From: Candidatus Saccharibacteria bacterium UBA6664
GTDB taxonomy: Bacteria; Patescibacteriota; Saccharimonadia; Saccharimonadales; Saccharimonadaceae
DNA: 64,000 nucleotides
NCBI GenBank assembly: GCA_002455275.1
Contig: DKKO01000001.1
Span: forward strand, 42,799-106,798
Direction: 5' to 3'
This document shows, piece by piece, positions 17,716 to 26,466 of this stretch (the first letter of the stretch is position 1; each line of letters begins with the position of its first letter). Below the pieces are notes generated by a model. That model worked only from the letters and a program-made list of their open reading frames with translations, was not told the origin of the DNA and ran no database searches. The position numbers and the translations under genes were made by a program.

Positions 17716-18482
17716 AAGAGGCCCTGTAATTTCTTCCAATCCTCTATCGAAAGTTCTTGGGCTCGCGCCTTAGGGCTGATCTGGGCTGTCTTCAGTAAAT
17801 CATCGACAGCAGCTTTATCTCTGTGCAAGCCCGCAGCTAGCGAGCTGCGCAGTTTTTTACGTCGCTCGGCAAAACCGGCTTTTACTAACCGAAAGAACTC
17901 TCTTTCCAGCTCAAGGCCAACCAATGGTTGCTTGCGAGTTTCGAGCACCACGACCTGTGAGTCGACTTGCGGCGGAGGAGTAAAGAACGCACGTGGTACC
18001 TCAACTCCTAACGAAGCTTCAGCGTATACTTGGGCGCTAATCGCAAGAATGCTCATGTCACCCGGCTCGGCGACTATTCGCTCGGCAACTTCTTTTTGGA
18101 CTAATAACACCGCTATAGCTGGCTTGTTAGCTGCTGTCATAAGCGTGTGAATAATTTTACTAGTAATGTAGTAGGGTACGTTCGCCACTACCTTGTATCC
18201 TGCTGGCAATTGCGAGAGATCAAATGATAAAATGTCTTCGTTTTTCACCTGCAAGTTCTTGCCGGGGAATTGCCCAGGTAATTTTCGAGCCAACGCTTCG
18301 TCAAACTCGACTGCGATTACTTCATTGGCTCTATCCAGCAGGACACTGGTGAGCGTGCCGAGACCTGGGCCGATTTCAAGCACTGTATCTTCTGAGTTTA
18401 GCTCCGCAGAATCGGCAATCGCCTCTAAAACGAGGCGATCATGGAGCCAATGTTGACCAAGAGCTTTGTTGGGTGCGCTCAT
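17712..18482 (-). CDS. rsmA: 16S rRNA dimethyladenosine transferase
   Basis: Methylates A1518 and A1519 of 16S rRNA. SAM motif LEIGPGLGTLT, catalytic NVPYYIT (for NLPYxxx) and the C-terminal RRKKLRSSL are present in 256 residues. The ATG overlaps the preceding stop by one base (TAATG), and the stop overlaps the next gene, so it is the centre of a coupled three-gene operon. Confidence 0.96.
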   Translation of the reverse strand: MSAPNKALGQHWLHDRLVLEAIADSAELNSEDTVLEIGPGLGTLTSVLLDRANEVIAVEFDEALARKLPGQFPGKNLQVKNEDILSFDLSQLPAGYKVVANVPYYITSKIIHTLMTAANKPAIAVLLVQKEVAERIVAEPGDMSILAISAQVYAEASLGVEVPRAFFTPPPQVDSQVVVLETRKQPLVGLELEREFFRLVKAGFAERRKKLRSSLAAGLHRDKAAVDDLLKTAQISPKARAQELSIEDWKKLQGLL

Positions 18483-19627
18483 TAGCGATAGGTATCTGGC
18501 AAACTAGCACCACACACTGGCCACGGCTGCCAGCCCCGGCGTACATAGGTTTCGCGAGCCGCTTGGTCTTGTTGAGCAGGTGTCGCATCGGCTGGGTCGT
18601 AAATACCATACTTGTTTGCCCATGTAGAGTAGCTGAACTGGTAAGCACCTCGATAAAGTGGGTTGTTTTTATTTGCATAATTACCACCTGACTCACACGA
18701 GCGAAGCTTTGCCAGTGCTGCAGCGAAACCACCGCTGAAGCTTGGCTTTGCACCAACGATTTCGACCTGCTGAACAGCTTGTTTCACCACCACAGTTTGA
18801 AGAATCTTTTTACTTACCTGTTTACCGTTTTTCATGACAATTTGGTAGGTAACCATCTTCTTGCCAGGTATTCCTTCTTTGGTAACTTTTCGGTAGCCAA
18901 TTTCGCGGTCAACGTCTTGGATTTGTTTCACCGGTGGTTTGATTGATTCTTCTTTGGTAACCGTTTGTTTACCGTTACGCCATACCTCTATACTCATTCC
19001 ATCTACAATTGGTTGTGTGGTTTTTACTGAAAGCGTATCTTTTCCCTCTAAACTAATGCCTTTCTCCTTCAGGAACTCAGCGACGGTTGCTTTTTGGGTA
19101 TATACCGTGTCTTCTTTGCCATAGAGCGTTAACTCTATCGCGCTTGCGCGTCGAATCACCATCTTTACGCTGGCGCCGTCGGCAATCAAATCATTGGTTA
19201 GTTCAAGCTCAGCTATGTCTTCGTCGTGTAATACGATGCCAGCGTGTTCAGCGATTTGTTTTGGCGTTTGGTAAGCAGTCATTATCATCTGCTTGGTATT
19301 GCCGTCTTCTATGACCACTGGTCGAGCACGATAGATATTAACTTGGTAGTTGTTAGCGACTAATTCTTCATCGATATCAGGTTCAACGATATCGTTTTTA
19401 TCCAGGATGATATTGACTTCTTTAAACGCATCTCGCAGCGTTGTTGCGGTAGTAATGATGCCCTTTTCGTCACCTCTGTCATGTATGGTTATGAGTCGTT
19501 CACCACTAGCACGGGTAGGTTCAGCCTGCGCTCGAGGCATCAATGCTACACAAAAAGCCAACAACAGAAATGCTGCTGCTACAAAAATTCCATACGTTCG
19601 TACTAGTGTAGGTTGGGTAATCCTCAT
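18482..19627 (-). CDS. RpfB-like cell-wall lytic protein (DUF348-G5-transglycosylase)
   Basis: Architecture of actinobacterial resuscitation-promoting factor B: N-terminal membrane or signal helix (about 15-33), DUF348 repeats (about 50-230, with TTATTLRDAFKEV and TQKATVAEFLKEKG), a G5 domain (about 235-310, VTKEGIPGKKMVTYQIV) and a C-terminal lysozyme-like domain with catalytic Glu in LRSCESGGNYA. Likely a muralytic transglycosylase on own or host wall. TATACT lies at 19669-19674; the ATG at 19627 or an in-frame GTG at 19654 may be the start. Confidence 0.88.
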   Translation of the reverse strand: MRITQPTLVRTYGIFVAAAFLLLAFCVALMPRAQAEPTRASGERLITIHDRGDEKGIITTATTLRDAFKEVNIILDKNDIVEPDIDEELVANNYQVNIYRARPVVIEDGNTKQMIMTAYQTPKQIAEHAGIVLHDEDIAELELTNDLIADGASVKMVIRRASAIELTLYGKEDTVYTQKATVAEFLKEKGISLEGKDTLSVKTTQPIVDGMSIEVWRNGKQTVTKEESIKPPVKQIQDVDREIGYRKVTKEGIPGKKMVTYQIVMKNGKQVSKKILQTVVVKQAVQQVEIVGAKPSFSGGFAAALAKLRSCESGGNYANKNNPLYRGAYQFSYSTWANKYGIYDPADATPAQQDQAARETYVRRGWQPWPVCGASLPDTYR

Positions 19628-19699
19628 ACAATGAGTGTCTCTGTGCACGCGCACCGAGTACTCACTCTAGTATAGCAAACCTTGGGAGCTGCTTCTAGG

Positions 19700-21832
19700 C
19701 TACAGCTTGGTCAGATGCGCATATTCAACGTTGAGCTTTTTTGTCTGGCCGTTATCGAAGCGAACAGTTACCGCTAGGCCGTCAACATCTATAATTTCGC
19801 CTTCGCCGAACTGGCTTGATCGCACGCGGTCGTTAATATCAAAGTCTGGCAAAAAGCTCTCAAACTCACTTGCAGATTGCCGTGAAAATAGCGATGAGGA
19901 TGCATGACTCATGACTGAACTACCCATGTCGCTAATAAACCGCGATGGCGGGTTGTAGGCACGTTGGCCAAACTGAAGCCGACTGGCCGCATAGCTTAAG
20001 TGAAGTTCTTCACGAGCTCTTGTCATACCAACGTAGCACAAGCGACGTTCTTCCTCGAGTTCGCTGGGACCAGATTCGTACACCCTAGAATGAGGAAAGA
20101 TCCCCTCCTCCAAGCCCACAATGAAAACCACTGGAAACTCTAGGCCTTTTGCTGCGTGCAGGGTCATAAGTGTCACGCTGTCTTGCTTGGCCGTTTCGTC
20201 GACACTGCTCATCAAGGCAACCTCTTGCAAGAAATCTGGTAGTGAAGCAAAGATTTTTGCATCGGAAACAAGTGAGCTAATGTTTGCTTCGCGGTCTTCT
20301 GCCTGAGGAGAACCATCTCGGATGAAGTTTAAATAGTCAGTTAGTTCCAGCAAACGTTCGATGATGACGGTTGGTTCATTCTCAGCTGTCACGGCTTGGT
20401 CTACTTCGCGTAAAATCTTACCAAGTCGTGAGAATGATGCTTTAGCCTTGGGTGTGAGACCATCGATTTCCTGCACACGCTCAAGTGCAGTGATAATATC
20501 GAGACCACTGCCAGATTGCCAAGTTCCGAAACGCTCGAGACTTGTAGCGCCAAGCCCGCGAGTAGGTACGTTGGCGATTCGACTAAAGCTCATTACGTCG
20601 TTTGGCTGATACACTATGCGTAAATAAGCAATGATGTCTTTGATTTCTTTACGATCGTAAAAACGCACGCCACCCACAATTTGATACGGAATTCTGGCCT
20701 GTAAAAATGCTCGCTCAAGGGTGTAGCTTTGCGCATTGGTTCGGTATAGCACCGCGAAGTCTTTCGGCGAACGCGCGCCAATCATTGTCTGTGCACCTAT
20801 CCGGCTGGCAACTATTTGCGCCTCTTCGGCTTCATCGTATACCTCGTGAAGTTGCACAGGAGAACCTGCGCCCTCGGCAGTCCAGAGTTTTTTGTCGGTA
20901 CGTTCTTTATTTTTCGTAATAACGTTTTGCGCGGCTTCAAGAATCGCACCAGTGCTTCGATAGTTTTGCTCGAGTTTTATCACTGTAGCTCCAGCAAAAT
21001 CACGTTCAAAATTTAATATATTCTTAAAATCAGCGCCGCGCCAACTATAAATTGACTGCCAGTCGTCACCCACCACACAAATATTTTTTGCCTCGTTTAC
21101 TAAGCTTTTTACTATCATGTATTGTGCCGAGTTTGTGTCTTGATACTCGTCTATGAGAACATGGGTGAATTTGTCACGCCATTTTTGCCGTATCTCAGGC
21201 TGTTCTTTGAGCAAACGTACTGTTTCTAACAATAAATCGTCAAAGTCTAGAGCGCCAGCTGCTTTACGAAGTTTTTCGTACTGGGTATATATTGACGCGA
21301 CCGATTTTTGGAACGGATAATGCGCCGTAGCTTCATAGTCTCCTGGCGATACCATCTCGTTTTTCGCCGATGATATGGTACTGCTTACAACTCGTGGCTT
21401 GATATTAGCCTCCGAGATGCCAAGCGACTTCATGGCCTGTTTAATTAGGCCCTGCCTGTCATCTTCATCATAAATAACAAAGTTTGGAGCTATGCCTATG
21501 GATTGACCATCATAGCGCAGAAGCCGTACGCAAATGCCGTGAAAGGTCCCCATCCACGGCATAAAGTTTCTTGGAGGAGCCTGGCCATCTCGATGTTCAC
21601 TTGTATGCAGCAGCTTCCATAGCCGTTCACGCATTTCACGAGCGGCTTTATTTGTGAAGGTAACCGCAAGAATTTGATCGGGCCACACTGACTTTTCTTG
21701 AATAATATAGGCAATCCGGTGCGTTAATGCTTTGGTTTTACCACTACCTGCTCCTGCCAATATCAGCAACGGACCGTCTGTATGTAAGACGGCTTGTTTT
21801 TGCGCATCATTAAGACCCTCAAGTATATCCAT
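19700..21832 (-). CDS. pcrA: UvrD/PcrA superfamily I DNA helicase
   Basis: 3'-5' helicase for repair and replication restart. Walker A GAGSGKTKAL near residue 27, Walker B with DEYQDTN, GDDWQSIYSWRGA (motif III) and later VTLMTLHAAKGLEFPVVF. The C-terminal Tudor-like tail (about 655-710, FGEGEIIDVDG) binds RNA polymerase in PcrA. TATACT ends seven bases before the ATG (leaderless). Confidence 0.97.
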   Translation of the reverse strand: MDILEGLNDAQKQAVLHTDGPLLILAGAGSGKTKALTHRIAYIIQEKSVWPDQILAVTFTNKAAREMRERLWKLLHTSEHRDGQAPPRNFMPWMGTFHGICVRLLRYDGQSIGIAPNFVIYDEDDRQGLIKQAMKSLGISEANIKPRVVSSTISSAKNEMVSPGDYEATAHYPFQKSVASIYTQYEKLRKAAGALDFDDLLLETVRLLKEQPEIRQKWRDKFTHVLIDEYQDTNSAQYMIVKSLVNEAKNICVVGDDWQSIYSWRGADFKNILNFERDFAGATVIKLEQNYRSTGAILEAAQNVITKNKERTDKKLWTAEGAGSPVQLHEVYDEAEEAQIVASRIGAQTMIGARSPKDFAVLYRTNAQSYTLERAFLQARIPYQIVGGVRFYDRKEIKDIIAYLRIVYQPNDVMSFSRIANVPTRGLGATSLERFGTWQSGSGLDIITALERVQEIDGLTPKAKASFSRLGKILREVDQAVTAENEPTVIIERLLELTDYLNFIRDGSPQAEDREANISSLVSDAKIFASLPDFLQEVALMSSVDETAKQDSVTLMTLHAAKGLEFPVVFIVGLEEGIFPHSRVYESGPSELEEERRLCYVGMTRAREELHLSYAASRLQFGQRAYNPPSRFISDMGSSVMSHASSSLFSRQSASEFESFLPDFDINDRVRSSQFGEGEIIDVDGLAVTVRFDNGQTKKLNVEYAHLTKL

Positions 21833-21859
21833 TGCTCTAAGTATACTAAAATATGTAGG

Positions 21860-22909
21860 CTAGATAACACCCATCAGGTACAGCGTAATTGCACCGCCAA
21901 CGCCAAGCGCAAGCAGTAGCAGAATCCACACAACCCACAGCCAACTTGCTTTCTTTTTGGCTGGGTGTGCCAGTGGCTCCGAGTAGTTAGCAACGTCATA
22001 AATTGCGGTGTGATCTTGGTCGCCTGAGCTTGCTTGCTCTTTGTATTGCTGGCTTATGGAGGTGACAGCTGGGGCGTTTTTCGCCTGACTTTCTTCTTTG
22101 TCACGTGGTGAGTCAGTATCTTCAAGTGGATTATCTGATTCGACGTGCACAACATCACCACTCAACTCCGCGGGCATTGGTTGGTTTTCGACAGGAGGAG
22201 TAGGTGCTGGTTCAGCCGCTGGCTCGGTAGTATCTTCATCGGCCGGTTTTTCTTCTTCAACTTTTAAATCTGACGTAAGCTCTGTACTTGCCTCGGTAGT
22301 AGTAGGCTCGCCACCAAGCGGTCGCTTTTCAACTTTAGCATCCGCGATAAATGGTGATTCTGGTGATGCCTCAGGCTGGATGGGTTCGGTAGATTCATCT
22401 TTGCCATCGCTATCAGGAATTTCCGGCTCAGCGTCAGCTTTCGGTGTCTCTTCGGCGGTTGATTCACTTTCTAACTCTTTTGGACTCGTCATCTCAAGCG
22501 GATCTGGCCAGTTAGTCTCGGCTGATGGTTTTGTATCTTCCTTTGGGGCTTCTGAGGTGTCTGAATCTATGCTTGTAACAACTGGTACTTCAGGCTCTGC
22601 AGCAGGTGCAGTGTCTGCGGCAGCTTCTGGAGGAGTAATGCTTACGCCTGTTCGTGAAGGAGCGGCTAAAGGTTTACGAGCGGGCACAGAGCCCATAACA
22701 TCCATGAATCGACCGCGTTTAGCAGCTGGTGCTGTTGGTTTTGCTGGGGCTGGCGCTGGTGCCGGTACCTCTGGCGTTGACACTTCAGCAGCTGGTTGTG
22801 GACTTTCAGGTTGAGTAGCTACCGCAGGTGCAGTAGCCGGTTCTTCAGGTGTTTTGCCCATCAAAGAACTTACTGCTTTATCAAGCTCGTCGAAATCTAT
22901 GTCTTTCAT
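21860..22909 (-). CDS. Pro/Glu-rich tail-anchored membrane protein
   Basis: 349 residues: a short N-terminal helix (MKDIDFDELDKAVSSLMG), a disordered region of about 270 residues dominated by A, P, E, T and S, and a single C-terminal membrane helix (about 322-345). No catalytic domain. It overlaps the tpiA stop by four bases, so it is translated from the tpiA mRNA. A scaffold or spacer at the membrane is possible; function unknown. Confidence 0.75.
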   Translation of the reverse strand: MKDIDFDELDKAVSSLMGKTPEEPATAPAVATQPESPQPAAEVSTPEVPAPAPAPAKPTAPAAKRGRFMDVMGSVPARKPLAAPSRTGVSITPPEAAADTAPAAEPEVPVVTSIDSDTSEAPKEDTKPSAETNWPDPLEMTSPKELESESTAEETPKADAEPEIPDSDGKDESTEPIQPEASPESPFIADAKVEKRPLGGEPTTTEASTELTSDLKVEEEKPADEDTTEPAAEPAPTPPVENQPMPAELSGDVVHVESDNPLEDTDSPRDKEESQAKNAPAVTSISQQYKEQASSGDQDHTAIYDVANYSEPLAHPAKKKASWLWVVWILLLLALGVGGAITLYLMGVI

Positions 22910-23700
22910 GCTGCCTTCCTCGCCAAATTCTTAGTTTCGTTAAATGTGTGCGCAAGCTCAACCATAACTGAAAACTCTTCCGCGTTCAGGCTAGCTCCAC
23001 CTACCAACAAGCCGTCAATTCCGGGAGTAGTGAGGTAACTAGCTGCGTTATGTGATGAGACGCTACCACCGTACAAAACTCGCACTGACTTGCTTACTTT
23101 TGCACCATACAAATGTGCTATCTGATCTCGAATAGTTTGCGCTGCTTTTTCAACATCTACTGGAGTGGCATTATTGCCGGTACCAATTGCCCACACTGGT
23201 TCATAGGCAATCACCATACCATTTACTTCGTCTGCTGTGATGTTAGCTAGCCCACCGACAATCTGATCATGCAACACTGCATGAGTTTCATGCGCTGCCT
23301 TTTCGTGAGCAGTTTCACCTACGCAAAGAATTGGAGTAATATCGTGGCGAATAGCAGCCTGTACTTTGCCTCGTGTATCTTTATCGTGTTCATGAAAAAT
23401 ATGTCGACGTTCCGAGTGACCAATAATCGCGTATTCAACCAAGCCATTTAGCTGATAGGCGGATACTTCCCCGGTGTAGGCACCTTCATCTTTCCAGTAT
23501 AAATTTTGAGCAGCAAGTTTAAATTGCCGTCGATTTACCTGTAGACCTAATGATTGCAAAGCGAGCATACCTGGAGCTAAGACCACTTCAACATCTCTGT
23601 GAGTTTTTATCTTTTTCTCTAGTTTATGAACATATAAACTAGCACCCTGTACGGTCAGGTTCATTTTCCAGTTGCCAACAATTAGTTTCTTTCCCGACAC
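22906..23700 (-). CDS. tpiA: Triosephosphate isomerase
   Basis: Interconverts DHAP and glyceraldehyde-3-phosphate. Active-site Lys in NWKMN, His in IIGHSERR, Glu in AYEPVWAIGTG and phosphate-binding LYGGSV. 264 residues with a GTG start. First of the minus-strand genes that, with pgk and pyk just upstream, form a lower-glycolysis cluster. Confidence 0.97.
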   Translation of the reverse strand: MSGKKLIVGNWKMNLTVQGASLYVHKLEKKIKTHRDVEVVLAPGMLALQSLGLQVNRRQFKLAAQNLYWKDEGAYTGEVSAYQLNGLVEYAIIGHSERRHIFHEHDKDTRGKVQAAIRHDITPILCVGETAHEKAAHETHAVLHDQIVGGLANITADEVNGMVIAYEPVWAIGTGNNATPVDVEKAAQTIRDQIAHLYGAKVSKSVRVLYGGSVSSHNAASYLTTPGIDGLLVGGASLNAEEFSVMVELAHTFNETKNLARKAA

Positions 23701-23751
23701 CCTAGTAAATTCTGCTTAAGCTTATTTGTTTATAGTGTAGCAGTTGTGGGG

Positions 23752-24969
23752 CTATGCGTCTAGCAGATGTTCAACACCTGGAAGTTTTTCACCAGCCATT
23801 AGCTCTAGACTTGCGCCACCACCGGTAGAAACATGGCTAAAGCTCTCACCTTTCTTCTCATCCCAGTGCAACACGAAGTCGGCCGTATCTCCGCCACCAA
23901 TGATCGAAGTAATATGGGTTCGACTAGCGATTTCTTCGGCAATTCTTTCTGATCCGGCAGCGAACTCAGGTCTTTCAGCATACCCAAGCGTGCCATTCCA
24001 CACCACTGTTCCGGCTGCGTCTATTACTGATACGAATTCAATCGCGGTTGACGGTCCAATATCCAGGCACATATCGTCATCATTGATATCGCTTAAGGGT
24101 ACTTTGCGAAGTTCGGTAGCATCGGGTGACTTTGCCACCACGACGTCACTCGGCAATACGATAAACTTTTGCACACTATCAGAGCCGACTTTCTCGACTG
24201 CGGCCTCGTAAATTTCACGAATGATATCACTTTGATCATCTTCTCGCTTGCTTGCACCTACATTCACACCGTTGTAAGCCAAAAATGTATTCGCCATAGC
24301 TCCACCAATTAAAATTGTGTCTGCTTTATCCACAAACTCCCTAATAACTTGAATTTTGTCACTTACTTTTGCACCGCCCAGTATAGCGACGAGGGGGCGT
24401 TTTGGATGCTTCATAGCGCTCACGATTTGTGTGTATTCTTTCTCAACTAGCAACCCCGCGACGCTCGGCAAGAATGACGTGATAGCAGCCATACTGGCGT
24501 CGCCACGGTGTACATTTCCAAACGCATCCTGAACAAAATATCGAGCGCCAGTATCTTGCGCCAGCTGCCGGGCAAATGACTCATCGTTGTCTTTTTCTCC
24601 GGGGTTAAACCGTGTGTTTTCAAGCACGATAACACTGCGTTTCGGTGCCCTTTTAATTGCCATACGGACTTTTTCACCGACTGTCTTGTCGACAAAACGA
24701 ACTGGCTCGCCCAATAATTCGGATAAGCGCAGCGCCGTTGGTTCAAGACTGAACTTAAGATCCGGGCCTTCAGGGCGTCCTAAGTGGGCAATAAGCACCA
24801 CTTTACAGCCATGCTTTAGTAGATACTGAATAGTGGGCAAGCTCGAGCGAATACGAAAATCATCGGCGATAGAACCGTCTTCTTCCAGCGGCACATTGTA
24901 GTCTACCCGGACTAAGACTGTCTGGTTCTCGAGCGGAACTGATGTTATTGTTTTTTTCGGAAACTTCAT
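23752..24969 (-). CDS. pgk: Phosphoglycerate kinase
   Basis: Makes ATP from 1,3-bisphosphoglycerate. N-terminal VRVDYNVPL, LIAHLGRPEG and the nucleotide-binding IIGGGDTADF with the terminal STGGGASLE. About 405 residues. I prefer the ATG preceded by GAGGTG (24969) over a GTG two codons earlier. It follows pyk by 15 bases, so they are co-transcribed. Confidence 0.97.
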   Translation of the reverse strand: MKFPKKTITSVPLENQTVLVRVDYNVPLEEDGSIADDFRIRSSLPTIQYLLKHGCKVVLIAHLGRPEGPDLKFSLEPTALRLSELLGEPVRFVDKTVGEKVRMAIKRAPKRSVIVLENTRFNPGEKDNDESFARQLAQDTGARYFVQDAFGNVHRGDASMAAITSFLPSVAGLLVEKEYTQIVSAMKHPKRPLVAILGGAKVSDKIQVIREFVDKADTILIGGAMANTFLAYNGVNVGASKREDDQSDIIREIYEAAVEKVGSDSVQKFIVLPSDVVVAKSPDATELRKVPLSDINDDDMCLDIGPSTAIEFVSVIDAAGTVVWNGTLGYAERPEFAAGSERIAEEIASRTHITSIIGGGDTADFVLHWDEKKGESFSHVSTGGGASLELMAGEKLPGVEHLLDA

Positions 24970-24984
24970 GCCCACCTCTATTTC

Positions 24985-26406
24985 TTATTCTAATACTCGA
25001 ACTCGTATTGTATCGGTTGCGCCCATTAGTCCTGGCTGTCGTCCACTTACGAGTACAAATGTTGCCGGCGAGGCAAAAAAGCCTTCTTTCATTAGTTCTT
25101 TTGCAAGCTCCAAACCTGCCTTCTCACCATCTGGACGCAGAAAACTTTTGTTGGCATACAAAAGCGCAAGCTGTTGCGCTACTCGTGGCGTACTGGTAAC
25201 AGAAACGATTGGTCGTGATGGACGGTGAGCCGCAATGCGCATCGCAGTGGCGCCCGACTTTGTTTCGGCAATAATAGCTTGGGCATCTAGCTGCGTAGCA
25301 AGGTTTTTTGCAGCGGCACAAATACCATCGGTTTGTGATGCCTTCTTTTCTGGCAAGTCTAGTGGTCGTACTGGCGCGTGTTCTTGCGTGTGCATAATCA
25401 CACGTTTCATGCTGCGAATTGTCTCGAGTGGATATTTCCCTACCGCCGTTTCATCCGAAAGCATGACACAATCTGCCCCTACGATAACCGCGTTGCTCAC
25501 GTCACTTACCTCAGCACGAGTTGGCTCGGGGTTGTCTACCATACTACTCATCATTTGGGTTGCCACAATGCTGATTTTTGCATGTCGCTGACATAGGCCA
25601 ATAATACGTCGCTGCACCACTGGCACTAGCTCGGCGCCTACCTCGACCGCTAAATCACCACGTGCAACCATAACGGCATCGCTCGCATGAACAATTTTTT
25701 CTAGCTCATCTGGTTCAATCGCAGTTCGCGTTTCAATCTTTGCCACGATTTGTGCATCTGAGCCTTTTTCAGCTAAGTAACCGCGTAATATCTCGATATC
25801 GGTAGCGCGATGCACAAAGCTCAAGCCTACGAAATCGATGTCTTGGTTTACTCCATAGTCAATATCTTGGTAGTCCTTTTCGGTCAACACATCACCACCA
25901 AAGTCAGTATCAGGTAGGTTCAAGCCTTTACGACTCATGATAAAACCGTCGTTTTCTGCGCGAACCACTACGGTGTCACCCTCAACGGCGGTCACGGTAG
26001 TTTTTATCTTACCGTCAAATATGTAAATTCGTTCGCCAGGCTTTACTTTGGTACTCAAGTCGTATTGCGTTGGCAAGATTTTACCATCGTGTTTCGCACC
26101 GTAAACTAAACGAAGTTCGTCGCCTTCGTGAACATCCATATGATTACCGTCGATTTCACCAAGTCGTATTTTGGGTCCTTGCAGGTCTTGATAAATTGCC
26201 ACCGGCTTGTTATATTTTTTACTCGCCTGACGAATCCATTGAATTTGCTCGTCTCGGTCTGCATTGCTACCATGCGAAAAATTAAGTCGAAAGCCGTTCA
26301 CTCCCGCTTTCAGCATACCTTCTATCATTTCGTAGCTGTTTGTAGCAGGACCAACGGTCGCCAAAATTTTTACACGCTTAAATTTGGGTGTTGAAACTGT
26401 ATCCAT
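24985..26406 (-). CDS. pyk: Pyruvate kinase
   Basis: Final ATP-forming step of glycolysis. RLNFSHG, the catalytic VAKIETR and the Mg/K-binding MVARGDLAVEVG are present, and a C-terminal regulatory domain follows (about 350-473). TACACT ends seven bases before the ATG (leaderless). A PEP synthase gene lies 60 bases upstream on the same strand, so opposing enzymes of the PEP/pyruvate node are adjacent. Confidence 0.97.
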   Translation of the reverse strand: MDTVSTPKFKRVKILATVGPATNSYEMIEGMLKAGVNGFRLNFSHGSNADRDEQIQWIRQASKKYNKPVAIYQDLQGPKIRLGEIDGNHMDVHEGDELRLVYGAKHDGKILPTQYDLSTKVKPGERIYIFDGKIKTTVTAVEGDTVVVRAENDGFIMSRKGLNLPDTDFGGDVLTEKDYQDIDYGVNQDIDFVGLSFVHRATDIEILRGYLAEKGSDAQIVAKIETRTAIEPDELEKIVHASDAVMVARGDLAVEVGAELVPVVQRRIIGLCQRHAKISIVATQMMSSMVDNPEPTRAEVSDVSNAVIVGADCVMLSDETAVGKYPLETIRSMKRVIMHTQEHAPVRPLDLPEKKASQTDGICAAAKNLATQLDAQAIIAETKSGATAMRIAAHRPSRPIVSVTSTPRVAQQLALLYANKSFLRPDGEKAGLELAKELMKEGFFASPATFVLVSGRQPGLMGATDTIRVRVLE

Positions 26407-26466
26407 TACGTATAGTGTACCTATAAATGCTCATCAGGGCTACCCTGGACGCGGGCGTAAATAGTA

